64,000 nt of DNA from BD1-7 clade bacterium. Its GTDB lineage: Bacteria > Pseudomonadota > Gammaproteobacteria > Pseudomonadales > DT-91. Under the pieces are notes generated by a model, which ran no database searches, had not been told where the DNA came from, and worked only from the letters and a program-made list of their open reading frames with translations. This document shows positions 38,943 to 46,990 of the stretch, piece by piece (within the stretch, counting starts at the first letter, position 1; each line of letters opens with the position of its first letter). A program made the position numbers and the translations under genes. The stretch lies in the NCBI GenBank assembly GCA_902705835.1, contig CACSIN010000012.1, positions 117,041 to 181,040 of the forward strand. The letters are read 5' to 3'.

Positions 38943-39971
38943 ATGAACAAAGGATTGCTCACCGGCATAACCACGCTGGCCGCCGTACTACTGTGCGCGC
39001 CGTTGTATGCTAACTCGCAAAGCTCTGCACAAGCCTCCAAAACCAGCCCACCGCAATTTCGCCATACGGTGTTTGCGGTAAAACCCGGCGATCGCCCCCA
39101 CGATGTTGCGCCTGCCCCCAACGGCCTCGTGTGGTATACCGCACAAAAAGCCGGTGCACTGGGCATTCTCGATCCATCAAATGGTGACGTCCGGCATATC
39201 AAACTGGGCCAAGGCTCAGCACCGCATGGGGTAATTCAGGGGCCAGCAGGTAACGCCTGGATTACCGACGGCGGGCTCAATGCCATCGTTCGCTACGCCC
39301 CCGACACCGAAGCTATCTCAATCTGGTTTCTGCCAGAGCACAGCGGCTACGCCAATCTCAACACCGCAGCGTTCGACGGCGACGGGATTTTATGGTTTAC
39401 CGGCCAAGAAGGCATCTATGGCTCACTCAACCCCGCCAATAACGAAATGGCCGTGTACAAAGCCCCCGGCAAACGCGGCCCCTACGGCATTACCGGCACA
39501 CCGGATGGGCGCATCTTCTATGCGTCACTAGCCGGCAACTACATCGGCGAAATCAACACCACAACCGGCAAAGTTAAGGTGATTCCGCCGCCAACCAAAG
39601 AACAAGGCGCACGCCGTGTATGGACGGATTCGAAAGGCGACATCTGGGTTAGCGAATGGAACACCGGCCAACTGAGCCGCTACACCCCCAAACAACAACG
39701 ATGGCAAACGTGGAAACTCCCCGGCGAGCAACCCCAAGCCTATGCCGTGTATGTGGATGAAACCGACAAAGTGTGGGTGAGTGACTTTGGCGGCAACCGC
39801 ACGTGGATCTTCGACCCCGCCACCGAAGACTTTATCGGCAGCATTCCCGGCTCCGATACCTACAGCAATGTGCGGCAAATTCTCGGCCGCGAAGGCGAAG
39901 TATGGTTGCCCGAATCCGGTGTTGATCGCTTAATGCGCGTAAGCTACCCAACACTGGCAGAAGCCGACTAA
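38943..39971 (+). CDS. exported virginiamycin B lyase-like beta-propeller
   Basis: A 342-residue periplasmic protein with a signal peptide (about 1-24, MNKGLLTGITTLAAVLLCAPLYANS) and a seven-bladed propeller. Blade repeats carry LVWYTAQKAGALGILDP, AWITDGGLNAIVRYAP, ILWFTGQEGIYGSLNP and DIWVSEWNTGQLSRYTP, the pattern of the Vgb/streptogramin lyase and SMP-30-like families. True Vgb enzymes linearise streptogramin B; environmental homologues usually have other or unknown functions, so I do not call it a resistance gene. It stands alone. Confidence 0.87.
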   Translation: MNKGLLTGITTLAAVLLCAPLYANSQSSAQASKTSPPQFRHTVFAVKPGDRPHDVAPAPNGLVWYTAQKAGALGILDPSNGDVRHIKLGQGSAPHGVIQGPAGNAWITDGGLNAIVRYAPDTEAISIWFLPEHSGYANLNTAAFDGDGILWFTGQEGIYGSLNPANNEMAVYKAPGKRGPYGITGTPDGRIFYASLAGNYIGEINTTTGKVKVIPPPTKEQGARRVWTDSKGDIWVSEWNTGQLSRYTPKQQRWQTWKLPGEQPQAYAVYVDETDKVWVSDFGGNRTWIFDPATEDFIGSIPGSDTYSNVRQILGREGEVWLPESGVDRLMRVSYPTLAEAD

Positions 39972-40207
39972 CCGCTGAGGCAAAACGTTTGTTTTTCCGG
40001 TTTAATTCTCAACGATATCCCTTACCCCACCTCGCTTTCCCCTCAGTGAAGTTAACGATTTACGCCCGCTTTCAGAATCGCTGGCAGTCTGTTTTTTCCG
40101 CGTTATACTGGCACAACAAAGCATAAGAGCCGCTGAGTCGTCGCCGCAAACATCTACGCTCTATCAATAAAAAAACGGAACACCATCAATCAGGGACACA
40201 AACAACA

Positions 40208-40753
40208 ATGACCGTTTCGACACACGCACTCATTACACTGATAGTATGCACAACACTGCTTGGCGCTGAAGCCAACGCCAAGAAAATGAGCTTAGCTAAA
40301 GGCGCAGCAGCACGCGGTTTATCCAGCGCTGGCGGCAAAAATTACGATGCCAACACACTCAAGCCCGAACAACTCAAAGCCTGCCTCACGCTCGACGGTC
40401 AGATCGACAATTACGATGGCCAAATCGAACACGAAAAACAGCGACTAACCAAACTCGACACCAAAATGACACGAATGGACGCCGATATCAGCGCCATCGA
40501 GCAATACCTACACGCCCATCAAAACGATGAATTTGGCACAGAATCAGAAGTGAACGAATTCAATCGCAAGGCCGATGAATACAATCATTCGGTATCGACC
40601 TTCAACGATGATGTTGAGCAAATGCAAACCGCAATGCAACAGCTCAACACTGATATCGACACCTACAACAACTTACTGGCCCAATACAACAGCGATTGTG
40701 AAGACAAAAGCTACTATGAAGACGATCTACAAGCCCTTGGCGGAACGCTCTAA
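40208..40753 (+). CDS. exported coiled-coil hypothetical protein
   Basis: A 181-residue protein with a signal peptide (ALITLIVCTTLLGAEANA) and a long helical coiled coil from about residue 70 to 165 (heptads in YDGQIEHEKQRLTKLDTKM and VEQMQTAMQQLNTDIDTY). Two cysteines flank the coil, one in QLKACLTLDG and one in NSDCEDKSYY, and could join the two ends or neighbouring subunits. I do not recognise a family. It stands between a plus-strand lyase gene and a convergent minus-strand gene. Confidence 0.72.
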   Translation: MTVSTHALITLIVCTTLLGAEANAKKMSLAKGAAARGLSSAGGKNYDANTLKPEQLKACLTLDGQIDNYDGQIEHEKQRLTKLDTKMTRMDADISAIEQYLHAHQNDEFGTESEVNEFNRKADEYNHSVSTFNDDVEQMQTAMQQLNTDIDTYNNLLAQYNSDCEDKSYYEDDLQALGGTL

Positions 40754-40793
40754 CGCTCGAATCAAATCTTCATAGATTGCCAAGCCGTTGATA

Positions 40794-41324
40794 CTAACCT
40801 TCCCGATTAGCTTCAACGGCTTTTAATGCCACACGGCCGCTATCCGTTACCATCAACACCGCAACGCCGCCATTACGTAGCTCTCGCTCCAACTGCAATG
40901 CCCGTTCCTTGGGCGCAAAATAGGCATCAATGCCAAAGTTAACCCGATACGGCGGCCCATCATCCGTTAAACGCCCGCGCAAAAACACACCGTTTTCTGG
41001 TTGAGTGAGTGACGCACCGCCATACTCATACAACCCATCAGACCCTGGCACCAAGCGCACATACACCACCTCACCAATACGCAACGAAGTACCAAAAGGT
41101 AAATCACCCGCCGGAATACGCTCAAAACCATAATTTAACCGCGCATAATTGCCACGAAACCATGAGCGAGGGTCAACCGGCACAGTGGCAACCTTTACGG
41201 GAGTGCCCGTCCACAGCGGTAACGCCGCCTTCACTACCATGCCAACCAGCACCACCCCCTGCAGTACAACCGCAGCTAACAGCCCCACCGCCCACTTTGA
41301 ATACCGTGAATCAGAATTAATCAT
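40794..41324 (-). CDS. GDYXXLXY domain membrane protein
   Basis: A 176-residue protein with one N-terminal transmembrane helix (VGLLAAVVLQGVVLVGMVV) and a periplasmic domain whose motif SWFRGNYARLNYGFERIP is the GDYXXLXY signature, here with Asn in place of Asp. These proteins are encoded beside DUF2157 membrane proteins in many bacteria, and the same pair occurs here: the DUF2157 reading frame overlaps this gene's start by eight bases. The pair is probably translationally coupled and works together in the inner membrane. Function unknown. Confidence 0.88.
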   Translation of the reverse strand: MINSDSRYSKWAVGLLAAVVLQGVVLVGMVVKAALPLWTGTPVKVATVPVDPRSWFRGNYARLNYGFERIPAGDLPFGTSLRIGEVVYVRLVPGSDGLYEYGGASLTQPENGVFLRGRLTDDGPPYRVNFGIDAYFAPKERALQLERELRNGGVAVLMVTDSGRVALKAVEANREG

Positions 41325-42717
41325 GGTTATTCTCCTCGGTGTTTTTCACAGGGCTTTTTGTCTGGCTTTCGTCTCTTCTCTCACCCTGCTTATCACCACT
41401 ACCCGTGGCAACGTCGTTAGTTTTTAACTGCTGATGCTTCCAAAATCGTGCCGCACCAAGCAACACCGCCGCCAGCATCAAAAACAAAAACGCCCCACCG
41501 ATATAATCACCGATTAAATCCACATAACGCATAAAAGCCGTGAGCAAAATTGTCGCAATACCCATAAAGAAGTAATGCGAAACACCCCGAGAGATGCCAT
41601 GCAAAATCAAACCAATACCCACAACAATCAAAGCCACGTTATCAATCACCTGCAAACTTGCCGCAGCGCGGGGTGAGCCCCACATCACCACAGCCAACAT
41701 TTGCAGCAGCACATATCCACAAATGACACTTACCATCGGCAACTGCTTAGCAGCCCGCGCCACGATTAATGCAGCACTCAATAGAATGCCAACCATCGGC
41801 CACATCGACGCCTGATGCAGCCAATCTTCTTTAAGCAGCGCTCGCCAAGGTGATTCAAAACTCATAATCAGTAACGCAAACAACGCAAACCGTAACGACC
41901 ACACCGACAGCACCACACCGTAATCGCGCGCCCTGCCATGATTAACCCGTATCAACCACTGGCTGAACGCAAACGCTAGAATAAACAACGCCACCGTTAC
42001 CAAAAGATGCTCTGGCTGCGGCGCCATCGCGTAACTGCCGCCATCCCAAAACCAGCCCAGCAAAGCCTCTACCCAAAGCATCGACCCGCCCACAAAAGCT
42101 AAAAACAACAAGGTACTCTGCGGCCCACGCACCAGCACATAAGCCGATGCCACCATAAACAGCGGGAACAACGTCGGAAAGAACCCCATCTGATACTCCA
42201 GATAAAACCAAACCAACGACAACACCGCGCTAAACAGCGTTAGCCAGGTGTTTCGCAACAACACGCCAAACGGCAAACTGCCCAAGGCCCACCAAAACAC
42301 CCCATCCGGCATGTGCTCGCCCAAATGATAAATCTGCGCAATCAAAATAATCGCCGCGCCGTAAAACAAATTACCCAATAAAAAGAACCGCGAGGCACTG
42401 GGCTCATCACCACTCACATAGCGTTTAAGGGCAAAACCATGGGTCGCCAGCGTTAACAACACCAACGCCGCCATTCTTAAACCCCGAGGAATCTCATCCC
42501 AATTCGCGCCAATCAAGGTAATCAGCGCCAAGCCGATAAACAAATACCCCAACGCCACCAGCAAGCCATACCCGCGCGACTGCGCGTCGGTATCCTGCAA
42601 CGACACATCGTACCGCGCACAAATCGCGTGCCCCTGATCTTCCGAGATCAAGTCATCATCGACCCAACCACTTACCTCTTTGGCAAGATCCTTTTTCAAT
42701 AGGCGAATCAATCGCAT
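41317..42717 (-). CDS. DUF2157 polytopic membrane protein
   Basis: A 466-residue inner-membrane protein. The N-terminal cytoplasmic DUF2157 domain (about 1-60) contains LAKEVSGWVDDDLISEDQGHAIC, then about 12-14 transmembrane segments (for example LLVALGYLFIGLALITLIG). GGAG lies six bases before ATG 42717; the in-frame TTG at 42729 is unlikely to be used. It precedes the GDYXXLXY gene. A partial, decayed duplicate of its 5' third lies at 47487-47846, in the integron-like region. Confidence 0.9.
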   Translation of the reverse strand: MRLIRLLKKDLAKEVSGWVDDDLISEDQGHAICARYDVSLQDTDAQSRGYGLLVALGYLFIGLALITLIGANWDEIPRGLRMAALVLLTLATHGFALKRYVSGDEPSASRFFLLGNLFYGAAIILIAQIYHLGEHMPDGVFWWALGSLPFGVLLRNTWLTLFSAVLSLVWFYLEYQMGFFPTLFPLFMVASAYVLVRGPQSTLLFLAFVGGSMLWVEALLGWFWDGGSYAMAPQPEHLLVTVALFILAFAFSQWLIRVNHGRARDYGVVLSVWSLRFALFALLIMSFESPWRALLKEDWLHQASMWPMVGILLSAALIVARAAKQLPMVSVICGYVLLQMLAVVMWGSPRAAASLQVIDNVALIVVGIGLILHGISRGVSHYFFMGIATILLTAFMRYVDLIGDYIGGAFLFLMLAAVLLGAARFWKHQQLKTNDVATGSGDKQGERRDESQTKSPVKNTEENNHD

Positions 42718-42740
42718 ACCGTTCTCCAATTAGGCCCAAC

Positions 42741-43028
42741 TCAGCCCGCAACCCATTTTGCGAGACACCAACCTAGCAGAAAAACACCCCGACTGAACAG
42801 TAAAGCAGTGACGAAACCGCCCAACCGAATACCGTGAACGCGCATAATTTGAACCAAGGCGTGAATTACCAACAAGAACAGTAATAACGGCGTTAATGTA
42901 GGTAGAGCTCCACGCAGATTAAACGCTGTAAGCGGAGGGTTTGATACCCCACATCGGGCAAGCACTCGCCTAAAACGAATACTTGGTAAATGCGCGTCAC
43001 ACTCGATGGCAGACAAAGGCACGACCAC
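42741..43028 (-). CDS. possible small membrane protein
   Basis: A 95-residue frame with two hydrophobic segments (TPLLLFLLVIHALVQIM and GFVTALLFSRGVFLLGWCLAKWV) after a basic, Cys-containing N terminus. It begins with GTG 43028 without an obvious ribosome site and ends 24 bp upstream of the DUF2157 start on the same strand. I do not recognise a family. It may be a genuine small membrane protein or a chance open frame; weak call. Confidence 0.35.
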   Translation of the reverse strand: MVVPLSAIECDAHLPSIRFRRVLARCGVSNPPLTAFNLRGALPTLTPLLLFLLVIHALVQIMRVHGIRLGGFVTALLFSRGVFLLGWCLAKWVAG

Positions 43029-43412
43029 AAAGCGTGGCTGACCAAGGGGCTTAAAACAAACTACGACCTTTGGAATATGGGACTTTCAATCCCCATGCAC
43101 ATAACGTTAGAATACTGTATATATCATCACCCACTATTGCTCGTTCGATGAGAAACAAAAAATAGATGGAACGTCTGCTCGCTAAGCTATTGTTTTTAAG
43201 CCTAATTGTTGGATTTTAAAAAATATTAATTAGCGAATTCAGTTACTATATTTTCTATGCTAGCGATCACTAACAATGCTTGTATTTTGTTGATTATTAT
43301 TACTATTTTAATATTCACATTGACTGCTAGAAAGATAATACATGGCATCGAAATATGATGGCGAAATCAATATACTTAACTGTTATGTTTTCCTCGAGAA
43401 TGTGAATATTCA
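43029..43412. other. AT-rich boundary region upstream of the cassette array
   Basis: About 385 bp with no gene. Base composition falls sharply in G+C from 43100. A GTTAGAA word at about 43104 resembles an integron core site, so a remnant attI or attC may lie here, but no paired arm or integrase gene was found. Candidate promoter words for the first cassette gene are present but not decisive. Confidence 0.3.
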
Positions 43413-43832
43413 ATGAAAAATACAATCTACTTTATCTTAACTATATTCACTGGTGGGCTGTTTCTCCCGTACTGGTTAGTTTCAATATCAACTGAAATTA
43501 ACGACATGGATAATTCATTATTTCCAAGTAGTCCAAAGATTCGGAGAAATCTCCCATATTATTACGCAGGGGCAATCTTTATCTATGCTATATGCGTTGT
43601 TTTGGCTATTTCAGGCAAAGATAGTAGTTTCTTGTTTTTTGTCCCATGCTTTATCTTCGGTCTATTTCTTACCGCTCTATACTTTTGGTCTGTATTTAAA
43701 ATTTCGCACAAATTAAAAGGTCTTGGGGCTAAGTTGCCAAATTCAGTAGTAATGGCCTTTCTATCAGTATATTTTGTATCTCCATTAGTTATTCAAATTA
43801 AACTCAATGGACTATCAGCATCAAAAACATAA
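43413..43832 (+). CDS. integron-cassette membrane protein, DUF4234-like
   Basis: A 139-residue protein with four transmembrane segments (IYFILTIFTGGLFLPYWLVS, YYYAGAIFIYAICVVLA, FLFFVPCFIFGLFLTALYF, VVMAFLSVYFVSPLVI). The first helix with GGLFLPYW resembles DUF4234-type small membrane proteins. Its stop codon lies inside the first base pairs of an attC site, as is normal for gene cassettes. The gene is AT-rich compared with the flanking chromosome, supporting transfer. Function unknown. Confidence 0.72.
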   Translation: MKNTIYFILTIFTGGLFLPYWLVSISTEINDMDNSLFPSSPKIRRNLPYYYAGAIFIYAICVVLAISGKDSSFLFFVPCFIFGLFLTALYFWSVFKISHKLKGLGAKLPNSVVMAFLSVYFVSPLVIQIKLNGLSASKT

Positions 43833-43931
43833 CAAAGCAATGCACATGACCTCCGGCCACAGTCACCTTTTGTGCATAAAACCCGCACAAAAGGCGCCAG
43901 TAGCCTCCGGCAAGTGATTGCGGCGTTCTGT
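43827..43931 (+). other. attC site 1 of the cassette array
   Basis: A 105-bp palindromic site. The outer cores ACATAAC and GTTCTGT are complementary at six of seven positions; inner arms AGCAAT/ATTGC, CCTCCGG/CCTCCGG-type repeats and a perfect TTTTGTGC/GCACAAAA pair build the long imperfect stem typical of attC. The 3' core deviates from GTTRRRY, so it may recombine poorly. Confidence 0.65.
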
Positions 43932-44274
43932 GCATCTCACGATGTAGTTCATTCCAAGCAGTTTACCCAAAGATTACTCCAAGCCCGTCAGTGATTTAGT
44001 ACCGGCTTTATCGTTCGTTCAGGCTGGGAAATCTGGCTAATCCCATATTCCGAATCCACTCTGTGCGTGTGCCGGCAAGCAAAATTCCGTTCGGCTTTAT
44101 CCTCAATTTTTGGGTTAGGCTCTCGGTCAGTCCTGGGCGAGTAGTAGGGCGTTTTCTTTCAGTTCGTTTCGTCGCGTTTAGTTGGTTAGCTAGTTATGTT
44201 AGGCTACCGCACATACATTAATTCGTGTCATTTAGCTTTCTGATGTGCAGGGCGCACAGAGTAGCAGGGCGGGC
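43932..44274. other. ORF-less cassette segment
   Basis: About 340 bp between attC 1 and attC 2 with no credible reading frame on either strand. It carries two extra GTTAGGC words (44114-44120 and 44198-44204) that match the integron core, suggesting one or more decayed attC sites. It may be a non-coding or promoter-bearing cassette. Confidence 0.5.
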
Positions 44275-44341
44275 ACAGAACAAGCGCATGCTAGGGACAG
44301 CCACCGCGTTGCGGCGTCTGCCCTAGATGCGAGCGTTAGGC
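44275..44341 (+). other. attC site 2
   Basis: A 67-bp site with a perfect 3' core GTTAGGC (44335-44341) and strong inner arms, GCGCAT-CTAGGG-CAG pairing with CTG-CCCTAG-ATGCG, around a short loop. The 5' core (ACAGAAC) is degenerate. Confidence 0.7.
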
Positions 44342-44355
44342 CCTTAGGAGAGATC

Positions 44356-44946
44356 GTGGCAAATCGTAGTTATCTATATACAACTGATCATCTTCCGGAA
44401 TCTCCGGAATGGGATGAGCAAAGAGACTTGCACAGTATTGCGGAGTGGAATTACGATATTCCGCTAGCTTTTAAGCTATTGTTAACTGGCAATCCTATTG
44501 CTGTTAAGTCATCGATTTGGGAAACACCAGAGAGGATTGCAATCGCAGGTGAATTTAAAAGCGGACTGAATGTTTTACAGGAATACTTGGCCAGACTTCC
44601 AAGTGAGGCTGAACCTCTTGTAACCGAAGCTAACGAATTTCTCTTAAAAGCTTCAAATGAGCGTAAGTATTTTATTCTAGAGTGCGGTGAAATTTTCGAT
44701 ATGGATGAAGGTTCATTAGAAGATAGAAACCTGTCGCTCCTTCAAGAAATAAGCTCATTAAAGCCTGACATCTCAAAATTACATGTGCCAATAGCTCCTA
44801 AAATAGAGCTTCCAAAATTAAGCCTGATAGATAGGCTTTTCGGCAAAAAACAGGAACAGGAAAAATCTGATCCACTCGAACCATTCTATGGCATTGGTTT
44901 AGGTAATTGGTCAAATATTTTATATTTCCAGTTTGGAGAGGAGTAG
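44356..44946 (+). CDS. cassette-encoded hypothetical protein (MANRSYLY type)
   Basis: A 196-residue soluble protein. GGAG five bases before GTG 44356 sets the start (M-ANRSYLYTTDHLPESPEW), 15 bases after the end of attC 2; an apparent extension upstream runs through the attC and is not real. The N-terminal MANRSYLY motif is found in a family of small bacterial proteins of unknown role that often occur in cassettes, as far as I recall. The mid region (EWNYDIPLAFKLLLTGNP) is alpha/beta. It ends GEE-stop, one base before attC 3. Confidence 0.75.
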   Translation: MANRSYLYTTDHLPESPEWDEQRDLHSIAEWNYDIPLAFKLLLTGNPIAVKSSIWETPERIAIAGEFKSGLNVLQEYLARLPSEAEPLVTEANEFLLKASNERKYFILECGEIFDMDEGSLEDRNLSLLQEISSLKPDISKLHVPIAPKIELPKLSLIDRLFGKKQEQEKSDPLEPFYGIGLGNWSNILYFQFGEE

Positions 44947-45048
44947 GCCTAACAAGCGGCTGCAACGGATTCGTCAACCTGTCACTTGTTTTGCAAAGAG
45001 CCGCAAAACAAGCGCCAGGTTAACTCACCGCTGAGCCGGGCGTTAGGT
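44947..45048 (+). other. attC site 3, canonical
   Basis: A 102-bp site with perfect cores GCCTAAC (44947-44953) and GTTAGGT (45042-45048), and inner arms that include CTTGTTTTGC pairing with GCAAAACAAG. It begins one base after the preceding stop codon. This is the clearest recombination site of the array. Confidence 0.9.
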
Positions 45049-45079
45049 GCATTTGATAGAGAGATAGTGAATTTAAAAA

Positions 45080-45460
45080 ATGAACAAATACAATCCATCT
45101 CAAAAAATTGATCCTAATGAGTGGCTGAACTTATCAGAACATGATCGTATGGATTTGGTTCGAGATTTTCACGAGTCACTTGACGAAGATATGCCAGATG
45201 ATGCGATGGAGCTACATGCAGCTTTTCATGTCATCGTTGAAAACCAGCTCGCCGAAGAGGTAGAATTGATACCTGAAACAATTGCCAAGTTAACAAGGCA
45301 AGGCCTCGACAGGCATGAGGCTATTCATGCTATTGCAGCAATTGTCTCAGAAGATATTTTCGATCTATGGAAAGGTAATAAGACAGAGTTCTCTCCAAAA
45401 CAGTATCGAAGAAAACTGGAAAAAATAACCGCAAAAAGATGGAAAAAAGGTCAATATTAA
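45080..45460 (+). CDS. cassette-encoded DUF1841-like protein
   Basis: A 126-residue soluble, mostly helical acidic protein (MNKYNPSQKIDPNEWLNLSE, MELHAAFHVIVENQLAEE, LDRHEAIHAIAAIVSEDIFDLWKG). The His/Glu-rich repeat and the C-terminal FSPKQYRRKLEKITAKRW resemble DUF1841. Members of that family are small proteins of unknown biochemical role. The start is ATG 45080 in the leader that follows attC 3, and the stop is eight bases before attC 4. Confidence 0.78.
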   Translation: MNKYNPSQKIDPNEWLNLSEHDRMDLVRDFHESLDEDMPDDAMELHAAFHVIVENQLAEEVELIPETIAKLTRQGLDRHEAIHAIAAIVSEDIFDLWKGNKTEFSPKQYRRKLEKITAKRWKKGQY

Positions 45461-45468
45461 TTGGCAGC

Positions 45469-45520
45469 ACCTAGCAAGCGGCTGCAATCTGACCTCCGGC
45501 AGTTGAGCCGGGCGTTAAGT
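45469..45520 (+). other. attC site 4, short
   Basis: A 52-bp site, ACCTAGC (45469-45475) to GTTAAGT (45514-45520). Its outer parts (AGCAAGCGGCTGCAA and GAGCCGGGCGTTA) are nearly identical to attC 3, but the central variable part is missing, making it one of the shortest sites in the array. Confidence 0.78.
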
Positions 45521-45535
45521 GCTATGGAGAGTAAA

Positions 45536-45979
45536 ATGAAGAAGTTCATGTTTGGTATATTTTCTGCATTATTTGGCATAAGTGCTAATGCTCAAATAGA
45601 GTCAGCGGACTGGAAACTTGATCCAACTGAAACAACAATTGGCATCCATTTAATTTCTGATTATGGTAATGGCCAATCTCTATTATCAAAAGAAATTAGC
45701 AATAAAAGTATTGCCACTGAGATCAATAAATTAGATTGGGTAAGTAATTTCTATCAATTTATTGTTGTTCTAGAGCCTGGTATTTCAATGGAAATCGGGG
45801 GCAGTCTTAATGGCATTAATGGTTTGTCTGCAATGTATAGAAATCGCCATAATAGAATTAATGCTGTGATAAACGAAGCACCTGAATCTGTATTGCAAAT
45901 GCAAAACATCCTAGAAGATTTTATTTTAGGTGATGATCAGTGGAAAAAGAAATATGATTTTGATTTTAAAGCATACTAA
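45536..45979 (+). CDS. cassette-encoded exported hypothetical protein
   Basis: A 147-residue protein starting at ATG 45536, six bases after GGAG. It has a signal peptide (MKKFMFGIFSALFGISANA) and a mature domain of mixed structure (IESADWKLDPTETTIGIHLIS, FIVVLEPGISMEIGGSLNGI). No family is recognised. Earlier in-frame starts would translate the attC and are rejected. It lies in the array between attC 4 and attC 5, and is AT-rich like its neighbours. Confidence 0.72.
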   Translation: MKKFMFGIFSALFGISANAQIESADWKLDPTETTIGIHLISDYGNGQSLLSKEISNKSIATEINKLDWVSNFYQFIVVLEPGISMEIGGSLNGINGLSAMYRNRHNRINAVINEAPESVLQMQNILEDFILGDDQWKKKYDFDFKAY

Positions 45980-45985
45980 AAAAGC

Positions 45986-46067
45986 GCTTAACAAGGTGGT
46001 GATGTTCGTTCCGGGCTAAAGCCCTCCACCGGACTCTCTACGCTCGCCGCATACCACGGCGCTAAGT
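45986..46067 (+). other. attC site 5
   Basis: An 82-bp site from GCTTAAC (45986-45992, perfect consensus) to GCTAAGT (46061-46067, one mismatch), with arms GGTGGT/ACCAC and a GGGCT-AAAGCCC internal stem. It starts six bases after the preceding stop codon. Confidence 0.75.
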
Positions 46068-46094
46068 GTCAATAAATAACTAAGAGGTCACAGT

Positions 46095-46781
46095 GTGTTG
46101 ATACCTGAAATTGGATTTAACGCAAGTTACTTAAGCTTTTTAAGTAAACCAAAAACAGTTTTTGATGTTGGCGTCGGTTATGGAACCCCCGAACTTTATA
46201 AAGCATATCCTAAAGCGAGCTTTATTTTAGTGGAACCTTTAATAGAGTTTCAAGAGGCAATAGAGGCTTTATCGTTAGATTACGATATGCAGGTTCATTA
46301 TAAGGCTGTCGCAGAAAAAAACTCAGTAAAAAAAATAAACATTGACACTGAACTTTTGCAACGAAGTTCATTTAATGAGAGAACAAACTTAACAAAGACT
46401 AAAAATGAGATTGATATTCGTAAAGTTGAAGTAACAACTCTTGATGATATATATTTTAGTACTGACAGTATTCAAGCTCCCGTGCTATTAAAAATTGATA
46501 CAGAGGGAAATGAATTGTTAGTTTTGAAAGGTGCAAAAGAACTTCTAAAGATAACTGACACAGTGATCGCAGAAGTTTCCATTTCAAAAAGATTTCATAA
46601 TGGCTATAGCTTTGACGAAATCGTGATCTTTATGGCAAAGAATAACTTTGAGGTTTTTTCTTTTCTAAAGCATGTACAACCTAAGGGAGAGTTGAGGCAG
46701 AGATTTGTAGATGTTGTTTTTAAGCGTAAATCACTTAACAAGTCAAGTAAATCGGACGTTGCAAGCATCGCCGGTTCTTAA
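46095..46781 (+). CDS. cassette-encoded FkbM family methyltransferase
   Basis: A 228-residue SAM-dependent methyltransferase of the FkbM (Methyltransf_21) type: FDVGVGYGTPELYKAYPKASF SAM motif, EPLIEFQEAIE, VLLKIDTEGNELLVLKGAKELL (the family's IDTEGxE signature), and VIAEVS. FkbM enzymes methylate hydroxyls on sugars and secondary metabolites; the substrate here is unknown. GTG 46095 has GAGG upstream. The last 16 codons (from 46733) run through attC 6, so the C-terminal LNKSSKSDVASIAGS tail is encoded by the recombination site. Confidence 0.88.
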   Translation: MLIPEIGFNASYLSFLSKPKTVFDVGVGYGTPELYKAYPKASFILVEPLIEFQEAIEALSLDYDMQVHYKAVAEKNSVKKINIDTELLQRSSFNERTNLTKTKNEIDIRKVEVTTLDDIYFSTDSIQAPVLLKIDTEGNELLVLKGAKELLKITDTVIAEVSISKRFHNGYSFDEIVIFMAKNNFEVFSFLKHVQPKGELRQRFVDVVFKRKSLNKSSKSDVASIAGS

Positions 46782-46791
46782 TGCGTTAGAT
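46733..46791 (+). other. attC site 6, inside the end of the FkbM gene
   Basis: A 59-bp site from ACTTAAC (46733-46739) to GTTAGAT (46785-46791), both matching RYYYAAC/GTTRRRY, with arms CAAGTCAAG-type and CGGACGTTGC/GCAAGCATCGCCG-type pairing. It overlaps the 3' coding end of the methyltransferase, ending ten bases past its stop. Confidence 0.72.
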
Positions 46792-46835
46792 GTTCGCGCG
46801 CCAATATGCTTTCAATGACAGAGCTATCAAACCAG

Positions 46836-46916
46836 AAATTACAGGGTCAGGACTTTCATTTACACTTCGCTTTTCCAAACACTTCATTTGTAATATGTAA
46901 GGCCTGATCGTTTTTT
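46836..46916. repeat. REP-like palindromic repeat, copy 1
   Basis: An approximately 80-bp element ending in inverted words: ACAGGGTCAGG near the left end and TAAGGCCTGATC near the right. It is about 80 percent alike to copies at 47407-47488 and 53175-53255. The GGGTCAGGCCTT...AAGGCCTGACCC arrangement resembles REP sequences served by IS200-like Y1 (RAYT) transposases, but no such transposase is in the window. Confidence 0.65.
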
Positions 46917-46990
46917 CACCGTCAAAAAAACTGGGAATTCTGCCCATCAAAGTGATGATCAAACGGCTGTCGATCTTTGAACGTTAATTT

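Noticed and set aside
38943..39971. Streptogramin resistance gene (vgb)
   Set aside because: Fold similarity only; environmental propellers of this type are common, and no resistance context is present.
43100..43115. attI site upstream of the first cassette
   Set aside because: Only one core-like word (GTTAGAA) and no integrase or second binding sites were seen.
44245..44355. Upstream extension of the MANRSYLY cassette gene
   Set aside because: The added residues translate attC 2; a GGAG and GTG at 44356 give a better start.
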